A DNA stretch of 64,000 nt from JAGQVA01 sp033764335 (GCA_033764335.1 JANRJC010000017.1:344342-408341), one strand, 5' to 3'. Positions 45,336-53,290 are shown, numbered from the stretch's first letter. Notes: a model not told the origin generated them from the sequence alone. Program-made: numbers and translations.

Positions 45336-45535
45336 AAGCGTAAGATTACTGTGTATGTTTGTTATTCTATACAGTTCTATACGCCAGTGAAATGAGGATG
45401 TTTTCTTTTTTGGTCAGTCAACCGTCCTCCAAAATGGTCATTTGTTGTTGAAATAAACCGTTTTGTTGTTGGGTGAAAGTGACAGATGTGCCGAAAAAAA
45501 ATTATTCGTGATCGCAAAAAAAATACAATTTACCT

Positions 45536-45655
45536 CTGTAAGACTCTGTGCTTCCTCTGTGGGACTCTGTGTTTTTACTACATAAAATTTGTCTTTGACA
45601 AACAATTTAAGCGGTGAACACAGAGTTCCACAGAGGGATCACAGAGTCCCTCAGA
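45536..45655. repeat. 38-bp imperfect inverted repeat built of CTCTGTG units
   Basis: The left arm (45536-45573) and right arm (45617-45655) are largely complementary (about 32 of 38 positions), with a 43-base spacer. Each arm holds repeated ACTCTGTG / CCTCTGTGG words, also present in the inverted repeat at 25351-25413. It occupies most of the 357-base gap between VWA and TPR genes; nothing else is seen there. It has no coding content and is probably a dispersed intergenic element. Confidence 0.75.
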
Positions 45656-45692
45656 GTTCCACAGATTGTTTTATTTACAAGGAAGGTGAATT

Positions 45693-47012
45693 TCAATTCC
45701 CGTTTATTTTGGGCTGAAGGTTTTTGTATTTCTGATAGGTTTCGGTGTCATTGAGTTGGCGAGACACTTGCAGAATCGCCCGCACCGTATTGGGGTCATT
45801 GGGTTTGGCATTATAGGCTTTTTCGAGCCAGGGAAGGGACTGGCGGAAATAGTCCTCACCTTGTAGGTTCCATTCGGCGGACTGTTTTTCATCGGAAGTT
45901 TCACTGGCCTGTCGGAAAAGATATACTCCTTTATTGAGGAGCAAAACGCCCAGATTAAACAAAGCCGTTTCCTGTTTATCGTCTATTTCGATGGCTTTGT
46001 GGTATTGGGCGATGGCTTTTCCGGTATCCGAATTTTCGAGTAAGGAGGCATAAGCAACCCGGAGCATATAATTTTCGGGATCGTCGTTTACGGCCTTTTC
46101 AAACTTTATCAAAGCCTCTGAGGCCAGGTCTGGAGAAGTCATATACATCTCTCGTTCAAACTTTCGGAGATTGTCCACGGCGTCCTGATACTGGCGGTCG
46201 GAGCGTTGGACGCGATGAGTTTCCATGCCGCCGCTCCATTTCTGGAGTTTGGTATATTCCTGATCGAGCACAGCGAGGCCGGTTTGAAGTTCGGTCAAAG
46301 CCTTTTTTTTGTCGCGGTTGAGATAGCGGTGTAAAAGAGCTGCGCGATAGTGAATGTATCCGACCAGCATATCGGGCATTTCAGGAGGGTATTTTTTGTA
46401 AAGTTCGATAGCATAAAGGAAATCGCGCAGCGCGCCTACGGAGTCCTGCTGAGCAAGTCGCACTTGTCCCAAGAGGTCAAAATTTACATAATGGGTGGGG
46501 GCAAGTTGGGTAAGTGCATCAAAATAGTCATACGCCAGTTCGAGCACAACCTTCTTCTCCTGTGCCTTTAGCTGACCGGAAGTCGTGCCCATATTAAAAT
46601 ACGTAAGCCCGGTTTGCATCAGCATCGGTTCAAGCGCCTCAATCTCCGCCTGGGTTTTCAGTTTCCAACGCCCCGCAACATCGGTTTCCAGCGATCGGCG
46701 GAAATGATAAAAAGCCATAAGTGCGGGTTCGGGATATTTGTCCAGAATGGCAGATTCATTCTCCAGGATAGCCTTTTGCTGAAGCCGTACATAAGCGAGG
46801 CCCAGATAATAATGCCCTTTAGAAATAAAATCGCCGTTAAGGGTCTCCGGAAATTTCAATCCTTCCTCCAATAATGTCGCCGCTTTTTCATATTCGCCAC
46901 TGTCATAGCTGGCGATACCTGCCGTAATTTTCGATTCACCCTGAGCGTACAGGGAAAAGGAAAACACCTCCATGCAGAAAAAAAGAAAGGTTATTCGGAA
47001 GATTTTACACAT
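45693..47012 (-). CDS. exported TPR-repeat protein
   Basis: 439 residues. A signal peptide (MCKIFRITFLFFCMEVFSFS, cleavage near YAQG) is followed by tetratricopeptide units across most of the length, for example SYDSGEYEKAATLLEEGLK, FDLLGQVRLAQQDSVGALRD, AYASLLENSDTGKAIAQYHK and ALFNLGVLLLNKGVYLFR. No catalytic domain is seen. It probably acts as a periplasmic protein-interaction scaffold. It is a single gene bordered by the CTCTGTG repeat and the RNA array. Confidence 0.85.
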   Translation of the reverse strand: MCKIFRITFLFFCMEVFSFSLYAQGESKITAGIASYDSGEYEKAATLLEEGLKFPETLNGDFISKGHYYLGLAYVRLQQKAILENESAILDKYPEPALMAFYHFRRSLETDVAGRWKLKTQAEIEALEPMLMQTGLTYFNMGTTSGQLKAQEKKVVLELAYDYFDALTQLAPTHYVNFDLLGQVRLAQQDSVGALRDFLYAIELYKKYPPEMPDMLVGYIHYRAALLHRYLNRDKKKALTELQTGLAVLDQEYTKLQKWSGGMETHRVQRSDRQYQDAVDNLRKFEREMYMTSPDLASEALIKFEKAVNDDPENYMLRVAYASLLENSDTGKAIAQYHKAIEIDDKQETALFNLGVLLLNKGVYLFRQASETSDEKQSAEWNLQGEDYFRQSLPWLEKAYNAKPNDPNTVRAILQVSRQLNDTETYQKYKNLQPKINGN

Positions 47013-47202
47013 AAGGTGAAAGATTGACTGCGTTAATGGTAAAGAAAATTAACGGTTTTCAGACTGTGTAACAAACCTCTTGTCAGAAATATGCGGGTTT
47101 CACTCATAATAATGGGAAATGTACCGACGAATCGCCGAAACCGATTAATACAGGCAGGAAAACACCTGAAACCGATTATGTAACCATTTACACAAAATGG
47201 TA

Positions 47203-47233
47203 TTTGTGTGTCGGCAATTTGTATCTAAGTTTG
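47203..47233 (+). promoter_or_regulatory. promoter of RNA copy 1
   Basis: TTTG at 47203-47206, 19 bases, then TAAGTTTG at 47226-47233: a full match to the Bacteroidota promoter consensus, ending six bases before the conserved RNA sequence. The preceding 190 bases (from 47013) hold no recognisable feature. Confidence 0.75.
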
Positions 47234-47239
47234 TATCAA

Positions 47240-47320
47240 CAGGACGGTAATCCTGGAATTACAAGAGCAAGGGCTAGGGTTGATTCTGCCGCAGGGCATT
47301 GAATCCCCTAGTTTTTTTTT
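47240..47320 (+). ncRNA. structured small RNA, copy 1
   Basis: About 81 nt. A 34-nt 5' part (starting CAGGACGGTAATCC, ending GAGCAAGGG) is identical in copies 1-3. A long hairpin follows: CTAGGG / CCCTAG, a TT bulge, GATTC / GAATC, then an apical TGCC / GGCA. It ends in nine T. There is its own promoter upstream and a terminator-type end, and no open frame, so this is best read as an independent small RNA. The family is unnamed as far as I know. The 249 bases to the next promoter contain nothing recognisable. Confidence 0.75.
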
Positions 47321-47569
47321 GCCCTCAACTCAGTAATTTTTTCACAGAATCATTCATCCCGAAAAATCATTTCTTTTTTTCCCCGAAAAAACCGAATTCC
47401 GGTAAGAGTTTTGGGCGGAGATGTGTAATATTCCCCGGTTTACTTTACAAAATCATCCCGGTCGGAGTTTTTGCATTTTAATTAAGTTATTGGTAATCAA
47501 ACGATTAAATTTCTGATAAAAATCTTTTTCACCACCACAGGGTATGTAACCAATCCGACAAAAAGAGAC

Positions 47570-47599
47570 TTGCCATCCTGTCAATCATGGGTATGTTTG
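47570..47599 (+). promoter_or_regulatory. promoter of RNA copy 2
   Basis: TTG at 47570-47572, 19 bases, then TATGTTTG at 47592-47599. The spacing equals that of copy 1 although the surrounding sequence differs. Confidence 0.75.
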
Positions 47600-47607
47600 T
47601 ATTGTAA

Positions 47608-47688
47608 CAGGACGGTAATCCTGGAATTACAAGAGCAAGGGCTAGGGTTGATTCTGCCGTAGGGCATTGAATCCCCTAGTTTTTTTTT
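47608..47688 (+). ncRNA. structured small RNA, copy 2
   Basis: About 81 nt, differing from copy 1 by a single base in the apical loop (GTAG instead of GCAG). It has the same invariant 5' part, the same hairpin and a run of nine T. The flanks are not similar to those of copy 1, so the duplicated unit is the RNA and its promoter box only. Confidence 0.75.
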
Positions 47689-47810
47689 GATTAAAAATTT
47701 CACTCCAAAAAATATTATTCCACAAAACCATTAGCCCCCGTAGTGAGGCACTTTTGTCGGCGAAAATAACCATTGATACAAAACCGTAATATCTATCCTG
47801 AAATAAGCCT

Positions 47811-47818
47811 TATGTTTG
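47811..47818 (+). promoter_or_regulatory. -7 box of RNA copy 3
   Basis: TATGTTTG, a perfect TAnnTTTG, eight bases before the conserved RNA start, as in copy 2. No TTG is found at the -33 position, so this promoter may be weaker or regulated. Confidence 0.6.
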
Positions 47819-47826
47819 AATCATTA

Positions 47827-47902
47827 CAGGACGGTAATCCTGGAATTACAAGAGCAAGGGCCAGGGTGGCTCTCCTTATAGGATCGAGTCCCCTGGTTTT
47901 TT
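47827..47902 (+). ncRNA. structured small RNA, copy 3 (diverged hairpin)
   Basis: About 76 nt. The 34-nt 5' part is unchanged, but the hairpin differs: CCAGGG / CCCTGG replaces CTAGGG / CCCTAG, GGCTC / GAGTC replaces GATTC / GAATC, and the apical helix is TCCT / AGGA. Most changes are paired, so base pairing is kept while sequence changes. It ends in six T. It precedes the glucuronokinase gene by 77 bases, but the T-run argues for termination before it. Confidence 0.7.
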
Positions 47903-47979
47903 ATATCATTTCCGGGCGAAAAGTTGCTTGTCAATTCTGCGATTAGCGGCTATTTTTACGGGTATAAAATGATACACCT

Positions 47980-48996
47980 TTGATTATCACTACCTATTCA
48001 TTCCCCCGCGCCGCATTGATCGGCAACCCCTCCGACGGATATTATGGCAAGACGATTGCTTTTGTGTTTCGCAACTTCCACGCGAAGGTAATGTTGTACG
48101 AAACGCCTGAGTTGGAAATCATCCCGCAGGAGCGAGACCGGAGTATATTTTCCAGTGTAGAGGGCCTCTGCCAAGATGTGGAGATGTACGGCTACTATGG
48201 AGGGATTCGGTTGCTGAAGGCGGCAATCAAGAAGTTTTATGAACATTGCCGGGACAACGGAATCAAACTCGAAAACAAAAATTTTACCATCCGTTATTCC
48301 ACAACTATCCCCAACCGCCTCGGGCTTGCGGGTTCGAGTGCCATTATCACCGCCTGTGTCAAAGCGCTGATGCGTTTTTACCAGGTGGAAATTCCGATTC
48401 CCCTCCAGGCAAATCTGGTCTTATCGGTAGAGACCGAAGAACTTGGCATTGGGGCCGGTCTTCAGGATCGGGTAGCACAGGCGTACGAAACGCCTGTATA
48501 TATGGATTTTGATAAAACCATTATGGAACATCAGGGTTATGGCAATTACCAAACCCTTGATCCTTCTGTATTCCCGCCGCTTTATATTGCCTACCGTACC
48601 GACCTCTCCGAAGGATCGGAAGTTGTACACAACAACCTGCGCGAACGATACGAACTCGGCGACGAAAAAGTCCATCAGGCAATCAAAGGTTTTGCCGACC
48701 TGACCACACAAGCCAAAACCTGTCTGGAAAAAGGAGATTCTTCACGACTGGGAGAACTGCTCAATGCCAACTTTGACCTTCGGTGTACCATCATGGAAAT
48801 CAGTGCCGAAAATAAAAAAATGGTCGAACTCGCTCGCTCCGTAGGCGCAAGTTCCAAGTTTACTGGTTCCGGCGGCGCCATTATTGGCACCTACAAGGAT
48901 GAAAAAATGTATAAAAAACTCACCGAAGTATTTGACGCCGAAAAAATTGCCCTCTTAAAACCTGAAATTATTTCCTATAAAACAAAAAAAAACTGA
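47980..48996 (+). CDS. glucuronokinase-like GHMP kinase
   Basis: 338 residues of the GHMP kinase superfamily, closest in pattern to glucuronokinase (D-glucuronate + ATP to glucuronate-1-phosphate). The N-terminus RAALIGNPSDGYYGKTIAF, the ATP loop RLGLAGSSAIITA and the late GSGGAIIGT motif are all present. The start is TTG at 47980, since a stop codon lies 15 bases upstream in frame and the N-terminal motif begins at once. The gene is nine bases before galU, which fits synthesis of UDP-glucuronate or a related nucleotide sugar. Another sugar substrate is possible. Confidence 0.82.
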   Translation: MIITTYSFPRAALIGNPSDGYYGKTIAFVFRNFHAKVMLYETPELEIIPQERDRSIFSSVEGLCQDVEMYGYYGGIRLLKAAIKKFYEHCRDNGIKLENKNFTIRYSTTIPNRLGLAGSSAIITACVKALMRFYQVEIPIPLQANLVLSVETEELGIGAGLQDRVAQAYETPVYMDFDKTIMEHQGYGNYQTLDPSVFPPLYIAYRTDLSEGSEVVHNNLRERYELGDEKVHQAIKGFADLTTQAKTCLEKGDSSRLGELLNANFDLRCTIMEISAENKKMVELARSVGASSKFTGSGGAIIGTYKDEKMYKKLTEVFDAEKIALLKPEIISYKTKKN

Positions 48997-49005
48997 TACA
49001 ATTCA

Positions 49006-49878
49006 ATGGTAAAAAAAGCTGTTATTCCTGCCGCTGGCTTCGGCACACGCTTGCTCCCAGTTACAAAATCACAACCCAAGGAAATGATCCCTATCGTGGA
49101 CACTCCTACCATACAGTATGTAGTGGAAGAGGCGGTTGAATCCGGAATAACGGATATCCTCATGGTCATCGGAAGAGGAAAACGCGCTATCGAGGAACAT
49201 TTTGACCGCTCCTTCGAACTGGAACTAGCCCTTGAGTCCAAAGAAAAAATGGAAGAGTTGGAATCCATCCGCAATATTACCCGGCTGGCCGATATTCATT
49301 TTGTCTGGCAAAAAGAACTCAACGGCCTCGGGGATGCCATAAGTTATGCCCGGCATCATGTAGGTAATGAACCTTTTGCCGTGCTTTTGGGCGATACGAT
49401 CATGGAATCTTATTCGGGTGTCCCTGTTACCAAACAGTTGATTGACGTTTTTTCCAGCTACCAGGCCCCGGTAGTGGCACTTGAGTCGGTGGATCCTTCC
49501 CTCGTGTCCCGATACGGAGTCATGGGAGGTAAAGAAATGGACAATCATATCTACAAAGTGAATCAGTTTATCGAAAAACCCAAGCCGGAAAATGCCCCTT
49601 CCAATCTCGTCATCGCCGGGCGATATGTGTTCACTGCCGATATTTTTAATTACCTGAAAGTGGTACCCAAAGGACTAAACAACGAAATCCAACTCACCGA
49701 TGCCATGAGCCTCATGTTGCAAGACCGTGCCATGTATGCTTTACACTTCGACGGGTGTCGTCACGACATCGGTAACAAGGTGGATTTCATCAAAACCAAC
49801 CTGCTTTTTGGTCTAAAAAGAGAGGATATGTCCGAAGAGTTAACCGCCTGGGTCAAGGAACTTGCACGTTCTTTGTAA
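49006..49878 (+). CDS. galU: UTP--glucose-1-phosphate uridylyltransferase-type enzyme
   Basis: 290 residues with the GalU pattern: KKAVIPAAGFGTRLLPVTKS, PKEMIPIVDTPTIQYVVEEA, and VNQFIEKPKPENAPSNL. These enzymes make UDP-sugars from sugar-1-phosphates. Being directly behind a glucuronokinase-like gene, it may use glucuronate-1-phosphate as well as, or instead of, glucose-1-phosphate. It ends just before a strong terminator. Confidence 0.93.
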   Translation: MVKKAVIPAAGFGTRLLPVTKSQPKEMIPIVDTPTIQYVVEEAVESGITDILMVIGRGKRAIEEHFDRSFELELALESKEKMEELESIRNITRLADIHFVWQKELNGLGDAISYARHHVGNEPFAVLLGDTIMESYSGVPVTKQLIDVFSSYQAPVVALESVDPSLVSRYGVMGGKEMDNHIYKVNQFIEKPKPENAPSNLVIAGRYVFTADIFNYLKVVPKGLNNEIQLTDAMSLMLQDRAMYALHFDGCRHDIGNKVDFIKTNLLFGLKREDMSEELTAWVKELARSL

Positions 49879-49910
49879 AAAAGTAGCAAAAAAAAATAAT
49901 TTCTTACATC

Positions 49911-49940
49911 AAGAGGCCACCCTTCCGGGTGGCCTCTTTC
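49911..49940 (+). terminator. strong Rho-independent terminator after galU
   Basis: A 12-bp perfect stem (AAGAGGCCACCC / GGGTGGCCTCTT) with loop TTCC, followed by a T-rich tail. It ends the glucuronokinase-galU transcript. Confidence 0.9.
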
Positions 49941-50443
49941 ATTTATTTTTGCAAGTAATTGGGGTTTAGGGGCATATATTTTCACTTTTGGTACAATCTT
50001 TCCCGCAATACATCGGGATCATTGTTCGTTATTCACCGGTATTTTTTGTTTTCACCTCCCTTTTTCGGGTTTGCATTGCGCGCAAAATCAATTTATTCTT
50101 ACATTTTATATTATACTAAAAACCTCATTTATACAATAAGTGAAGTCTATTATTTATACATAATTGTCTGATAAATAGACGATTTGTATTTCAATTGGTT
50201 ATTGATTCCGGAAATTATAATCACAACAATCTTACGCTTTAAAAAAAGAATAAGAAATATTTTCAGATCAACCCATTATCATAACCATTCCGACCAAAAA
50301 AATAACCATTTAATCAAAATTTAACGTGTCTGCTCCAAAATTGGCCCGTGACGATGAGGTATCGGCAAGGTATTTGATATAGACACTACATATCGCAGCC
50401 AGCTAAGTTGGATGACTCGAAGAGAATAATTGACTTAGTTTTT
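49941..50443. other. AT-rich intergenic stretch without recognised genes
   Basis: About 500 bases of AT-rich sequence after the galU terminator. Short frames are present but show no coding character, signal peptide or ribosome-binding context. No clear promoter for RNA copies 4-5 was found; TAAGTTGG at 50404-50411 is the nearest candidate, one mismatch from consensus and lacking a -33 element. Confidence 0.5.
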
Positions 50444-50497
50444 AGAGCAAGGGCTGGGGTTGATTCGCACAATGTGTTTGAGTCCCCCGGTTTTTTT
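50444..50497 (+). ncRNA. RNA hairpin element, copy 4 (short form)
   Basis: 54 bases: AGAGCAAGGG shared with copies 1-3, then CTGGGG / CCCCGG, the TT bulge, GATTC / GAGTC and an apical GCAC / GTGT helix, ending in seven T. The 5' 24 bases of the long form and the promoter box are missing. Pairing is preserved despite sequence changes. Confidence 0.6.
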
Positions 50498-50550
50498 AGA
50501 GCAAGGGCTGGGGTTGATTCTGCCAATGGTATTGAGTCCCCCGGTTTTTT
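50498..50550 (+). ncRNA. RNA hairpin element, copy 5 (short form)
   Basis: 53 bases, head to tail with copy 4 with no spacer. Same AGAGCAAGGG lead, CTGGGG / CCCCGG and GATTC / GAGTC stems, and an apical TGCC / GGTA helix, ending in six T. Copies 4 and 5 could be two domains of one transcript or two successive terminator-like units. Confidence 0.6.
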
Positions 50551-50555
50551 AAAGG

Positions 50556-50594
50556 AAACACGAATAACTGCTAAGTTGTTCGTGTTTTTCTTTT
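50556..50594 (+). terminator. hairpin terminator after RNA copies 4-5
   Basis: AAACACGAA (50556-50564) pairs with TTCGTGTTT (50579-50587), with an inner AAC/GTT extension, followed by TTCTTTT. From here to 50801 no gene is seen; a short GGCC...GGCC hairpin near 50769-50788 lies in the leader of the next gene. Confidence 0.6.
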
Positions 50595-50801
50595 AAAGAC
50601 AAACCTCTAAGGCCGAAACTTACGATCCTAACCATTTATCCGGCAATTTATCCCCGTCAAACATAAATCTTTACGGTCGAGGAGTTTTGCTTTTTATATT
50701 AAAAGTTTAGCCCACTAATTCGTGTTTTCGTCGCTGCTGAAATCATGATAGCCAAACCCACAAACGGCCTTCCCTAGAAGGGCCTATAACTGTATTCCAT
50801 C

Positions 50802-51638
50802 ATGAGTTACTTTACCGACGAGATCAGAATCATTGTAAATCGGGAAGAATATCCCGAAGCCCTCAAACTTCTTGCTTACACCTTACAATACGGGACAAAA
50901 CAATTACAGGAGCAAATAAAACGACTTTCCCAGCGGATTACGGCCTCGCCTCAGACATCTTCTTCCGGCCTTGCCTTTAATCCGAAAGCAACCCTTCTTA
51001 CCTTCCTGGATTTCCTCGAAAAAAAAGAAAGCGCCCAGCTTCGATTTTTGTCACATCTGCTTCTGGCTGAAGAAAAATTTCGCAGCGGAGACTGGAAAGA
51101 AGCAAAACTGAATTTTGAGCTTGCCGGCAAATTACATTTGCCGCTTTATGCCCTCTCCATCGCCGAATTAAATCAAAAATCACGCCTCTGCGACGAAGCT
51201 CTGGCCTTTAACCAATACATCGAAACCGGAAATAATTTTTTCGCCGTACGCTCCTGGGAAAACGCAGGCATGAGTTACCAGCAAGCCCTAAAAACGATCC
51301 GGGAAGAGTTTGGTTACGACACTACCGAACTTCATAAAACCCTGCGCCTTTGTAGCCAGGGTTTGCGGTTTGACCAAAATATGGACATGGCCCGAGGTTA
51401 TGAATCTCAAAAAATCTGGAACGAGGCTAAAATGGCCTATTCAAGAGCCTTGGAGCTTTACGACGAGGCTTTTCTCGCGGAAAAAAAAGACATCGAGGCT
51501 GCCCTTATCCGTTGTGCAGAACATAAACAAAAAAATAGTCCGCAAACCCCTTCTTTCCGGCTTAGCATCGTAATTTTAAACTTATGCCTGCTGGCAGCAA
51601 CCCTCTTTATGATTATCTACTTTGCGGGCAAATCTTAG
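50802..51638 (+). CDS. TPR-like membrane protein with possible effector-associated N-terminal domain
   Basis: 278 residues with no signal peptide. The N-terminal 75 residues (EYPEALKLLAYTL, QEQIKRLSQRI, ATLLTFLDFLE) recall the effector-associated domain EAD11, a death-like adaptor domain in bacterial conflict systems; this is a visual match only. Residues about 80-240 form TPR-like helices (FAVRSWENAGMSYQQALKTI, IWNEAKMAYSRALELYDEA). One C-terminal helix (IVILNLCLLAATLFMIIYFA) anchors it, so the domains face the cytoplasm. It overlaps the convergent amidase by four bases. Confidence 0.75.
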   Translation: MSYFTDEIRIIVNREEYPEALKLLAYTLQYGTKQLQEQIKRLSQRITASPQTSSSGLAFNPKATLLTFLDFLEKKESAQLRFLSHLLLAEEKFRSGDWKEAKLNFELAGKLHLPLYALSIAELNQKSRLCDEALAFNQYIETGNNFFAVRSWENAGMSYQQALKTIREEFGYDTTELHKTLRLCSQGLRFDQNMDMARGYESQKIWNEAKMAYSRALELYDEAFLAEKKDIEAALIRCAEHKQKNSPQTPSFRLSIVILNLCLLAATLFMIIYFAGKS

Positions 51639-53116
51639 CGAAGTATCTGAATACTTTTGCTAATTGAAGTTTCCCCCGTGTCAAAACGGAGATTGTAAAT
51701 TCCGGCGGGAAGATTTCCGGTATTTATATCCATCTGTTCATTACCGGATACTATTGGTGTTTCCTGAACAAAAACTTTTTCGCCAAGCAGGTTAAATATT
51801 TCCACACGAGAAGATTTTCGGATCGGAGTATCCCAAACGAGCGAAAAGGATCCGTAATTAGGATTAGGGAAAAGATGGAAAGTATCATACACAAAACCCT
51901 CTACGGAGGTGTTGGCCTCACAAGCTTCCATCGCCAGATTTACATTACTGCGAAGAAGAGGAAGTTTGTTGTAAAGATTATCGCCCGGGCATAAAGTCGC
52001 ACAGCCATCCTGATGGCCCGATATGGTCATTAGGGTTTTACCGGTGGAGAGATGATAAGAAGACGAATTAGGGCCGATATTGACATCACAACTTTTCCAC
52101 GCCAGCAATTGAGTCAGACTTGTAAGAGCAGCGGCAGTAGGCTCCGCATTTTCAAAATTGCCCAGCATGCACACGCCCATTGTGCCCGAATTAGCCCCAC
52201 AAAAATGAGCACCTTTTACATTGTTTCCCCCACCCCTACCCTCGTAAATCATTCCATTAGGGTCTATAATCCAGTTATAACCCACATCACACCAGCCGTT
52301 CGTATTCACATGGAGGTTCCAGATTGAAAGCACCACGGCTCCCCAATTGTCGCTGACATTTATGCCCGCAGAATGGTGTACGATCAAATGAGAAACCGAG
52401 GTAGTCTCAACCGTATTACAAGAAGGAGTGTCCCCGTCGGGGCAGTTCCAGTCGGAGCGTGTGGCAAACACCGGCAGCGGACACAGACAGCCGCCGTTCA
52501 TTCCGTCTATGGAAAAACCGGTAAGCCCTTCAGGGTTGACGGGCTGAGTAGAACCCGGGCTGAAAAAATCAAAACGGATATTGCTCACCCGTGCAAAAGG
52601 CATGGAAGGCTGACTCGTATTGAAAGTAATCCGGTATTGAAAATAATTGTAAGAAGAGTCCACAAACACCATTTCGCCGATAAACCGGGGGTCGTTGGGT
52701 TCCAATTCATGGTTTCGGGCCACTGTTGACCAGGTGCCCCAGCCAATTTGATCCGTAGAAAACCGAACGGAAATGTCCACCACCGCAGGGTCATAATTGC
52801 TGATGGCAGCAACGGGTGTAAGGGTCAGAAACGGTTTGGCATTCAAAATCGGAATCGTCTCTGTGATAGACACATAGTACGATTCCTCGCCCTGTCGCAA
52901 AGGCATCAGCCCCTGGGAAGTGCTGATCACATTCAGTTGATGCTGCGACAATTGTGTCTGCGTAAAATCAATCTGATACGAAGAATGCTCCGACGAGGAG
53001 TCTAGCGGTTGAGCAAACACCCGCGATAGGGAGAAAAGAAAAACAACTGCCGGAGAAACAAAGGACAGTCGAATCCATTTTTGTGGGAGACACAGACCAG
53101 TCATGATCTTATCCAT
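51635..53116 (-). CDS. secreted N-acetylmuramoyl-L-alanine amidase (PGRP/amidase_2) with T9SS domain
   Basis: 493 residues with a signal region ending VFAQ. A beta-rich N-terminal domain (about 50-200) precedes the amidase_2/PGRP fold: VSHLIVHHSAGIN (zinc His), CDVGYNWIIDPNGMIYEGRG, and SGHQDGCATLCPGDNLYNKL (His and Cys near the zinc). The last 80 residues are a T9SS type A sorting domain (FPNPNYGSFSLVW to LPAGIYNLRF). It is likely secreted to degrade peptidoglycan of other cells or to act on the own wall from outside. Confidence 0.92.
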   Translation of the reverse strand: MDKIMTGLCLPQKWIRLSFVSPAVVFLFSLSRVFAQPLDSSSEHSSYQIDFTQTQLSQHQLNVISTSQGLMPLRQGEESYYVSITETIPILNAKPFLTLTPVAAISNYDPAVVDISVRFSTDQIGWGTWSTVARNHELEPNDPRFIGEMVFVDSSYNYFQYRITFNTSQPSMPFARVSNIRFDFFSPGSTQPVNPEGLTGFSIDGMNGGCLCPLPVFATRSDWNCPDGDTPSCNTVETTSVSHLIVHHSAGINVSDNWGAVVLSIWNLHVNTNGWCDVGYNWIIDPNGMIYEGRGGGNNVKGAHFCGANSGTMGVCMLGNFENAEPTAAALTSLTQLLAWKSCDVNIGPNSSSYHLSTGKTLMTISGHQDGCATLCPGDNLYNKLPLLRSNVNLAMEACEANTSVEGFVYDTFHLFPNPNYGSFSLVWDTPIRKSSRVEIFNLLGEKVFVQETPIVSGNEQMDINTGNLPAGIYNLRFDTGETSISKSIQILR

Positions 53117-53214
53117 AATGGCCCGGAAGATACGAATTTTACCTGAAAAAAAACCTGCTGTTATTTTTTCTTCCGGAAAATACTTTACGGGGATCGTCTA
53201 TTCCTCCGAAAATA

Positions 53215-53245
53215 TTGGCGTATCCGCGATTTTGGCTTAAATTTG
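53215..53245 (+). promoter_or_regulatory. promoter of leuS
   Basis: TTG at 53215-53217, 20 bases, then TAAATTTG at 53238-53245, a full consensus match. It places the transcript start near 53250 and so supports translation from ATG 53291 and not from an earlier in-frame ATG at 53243. Confidence 0.75.
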
Positions 53246-53290
53246 CCCCCTGATTTATCTAATGATAGGTCAACAACGAATGAAATACCC

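Noticed and set aside
47240..50550. CRISPR array
   Set aside because: The repeats are 54-81 bases, unevenly spaced, each with promoter or terminator features, and there are no regular spacers or cas genes.
50408..50596. Possible 62-aa protein with a repeated FRARAGVDS unit
   Set aside because: It is a translation of RNA copies 4 and 5. Copies 1-3 contain a stop in that frame, and differences between copies preserve base pairing rather than codons.
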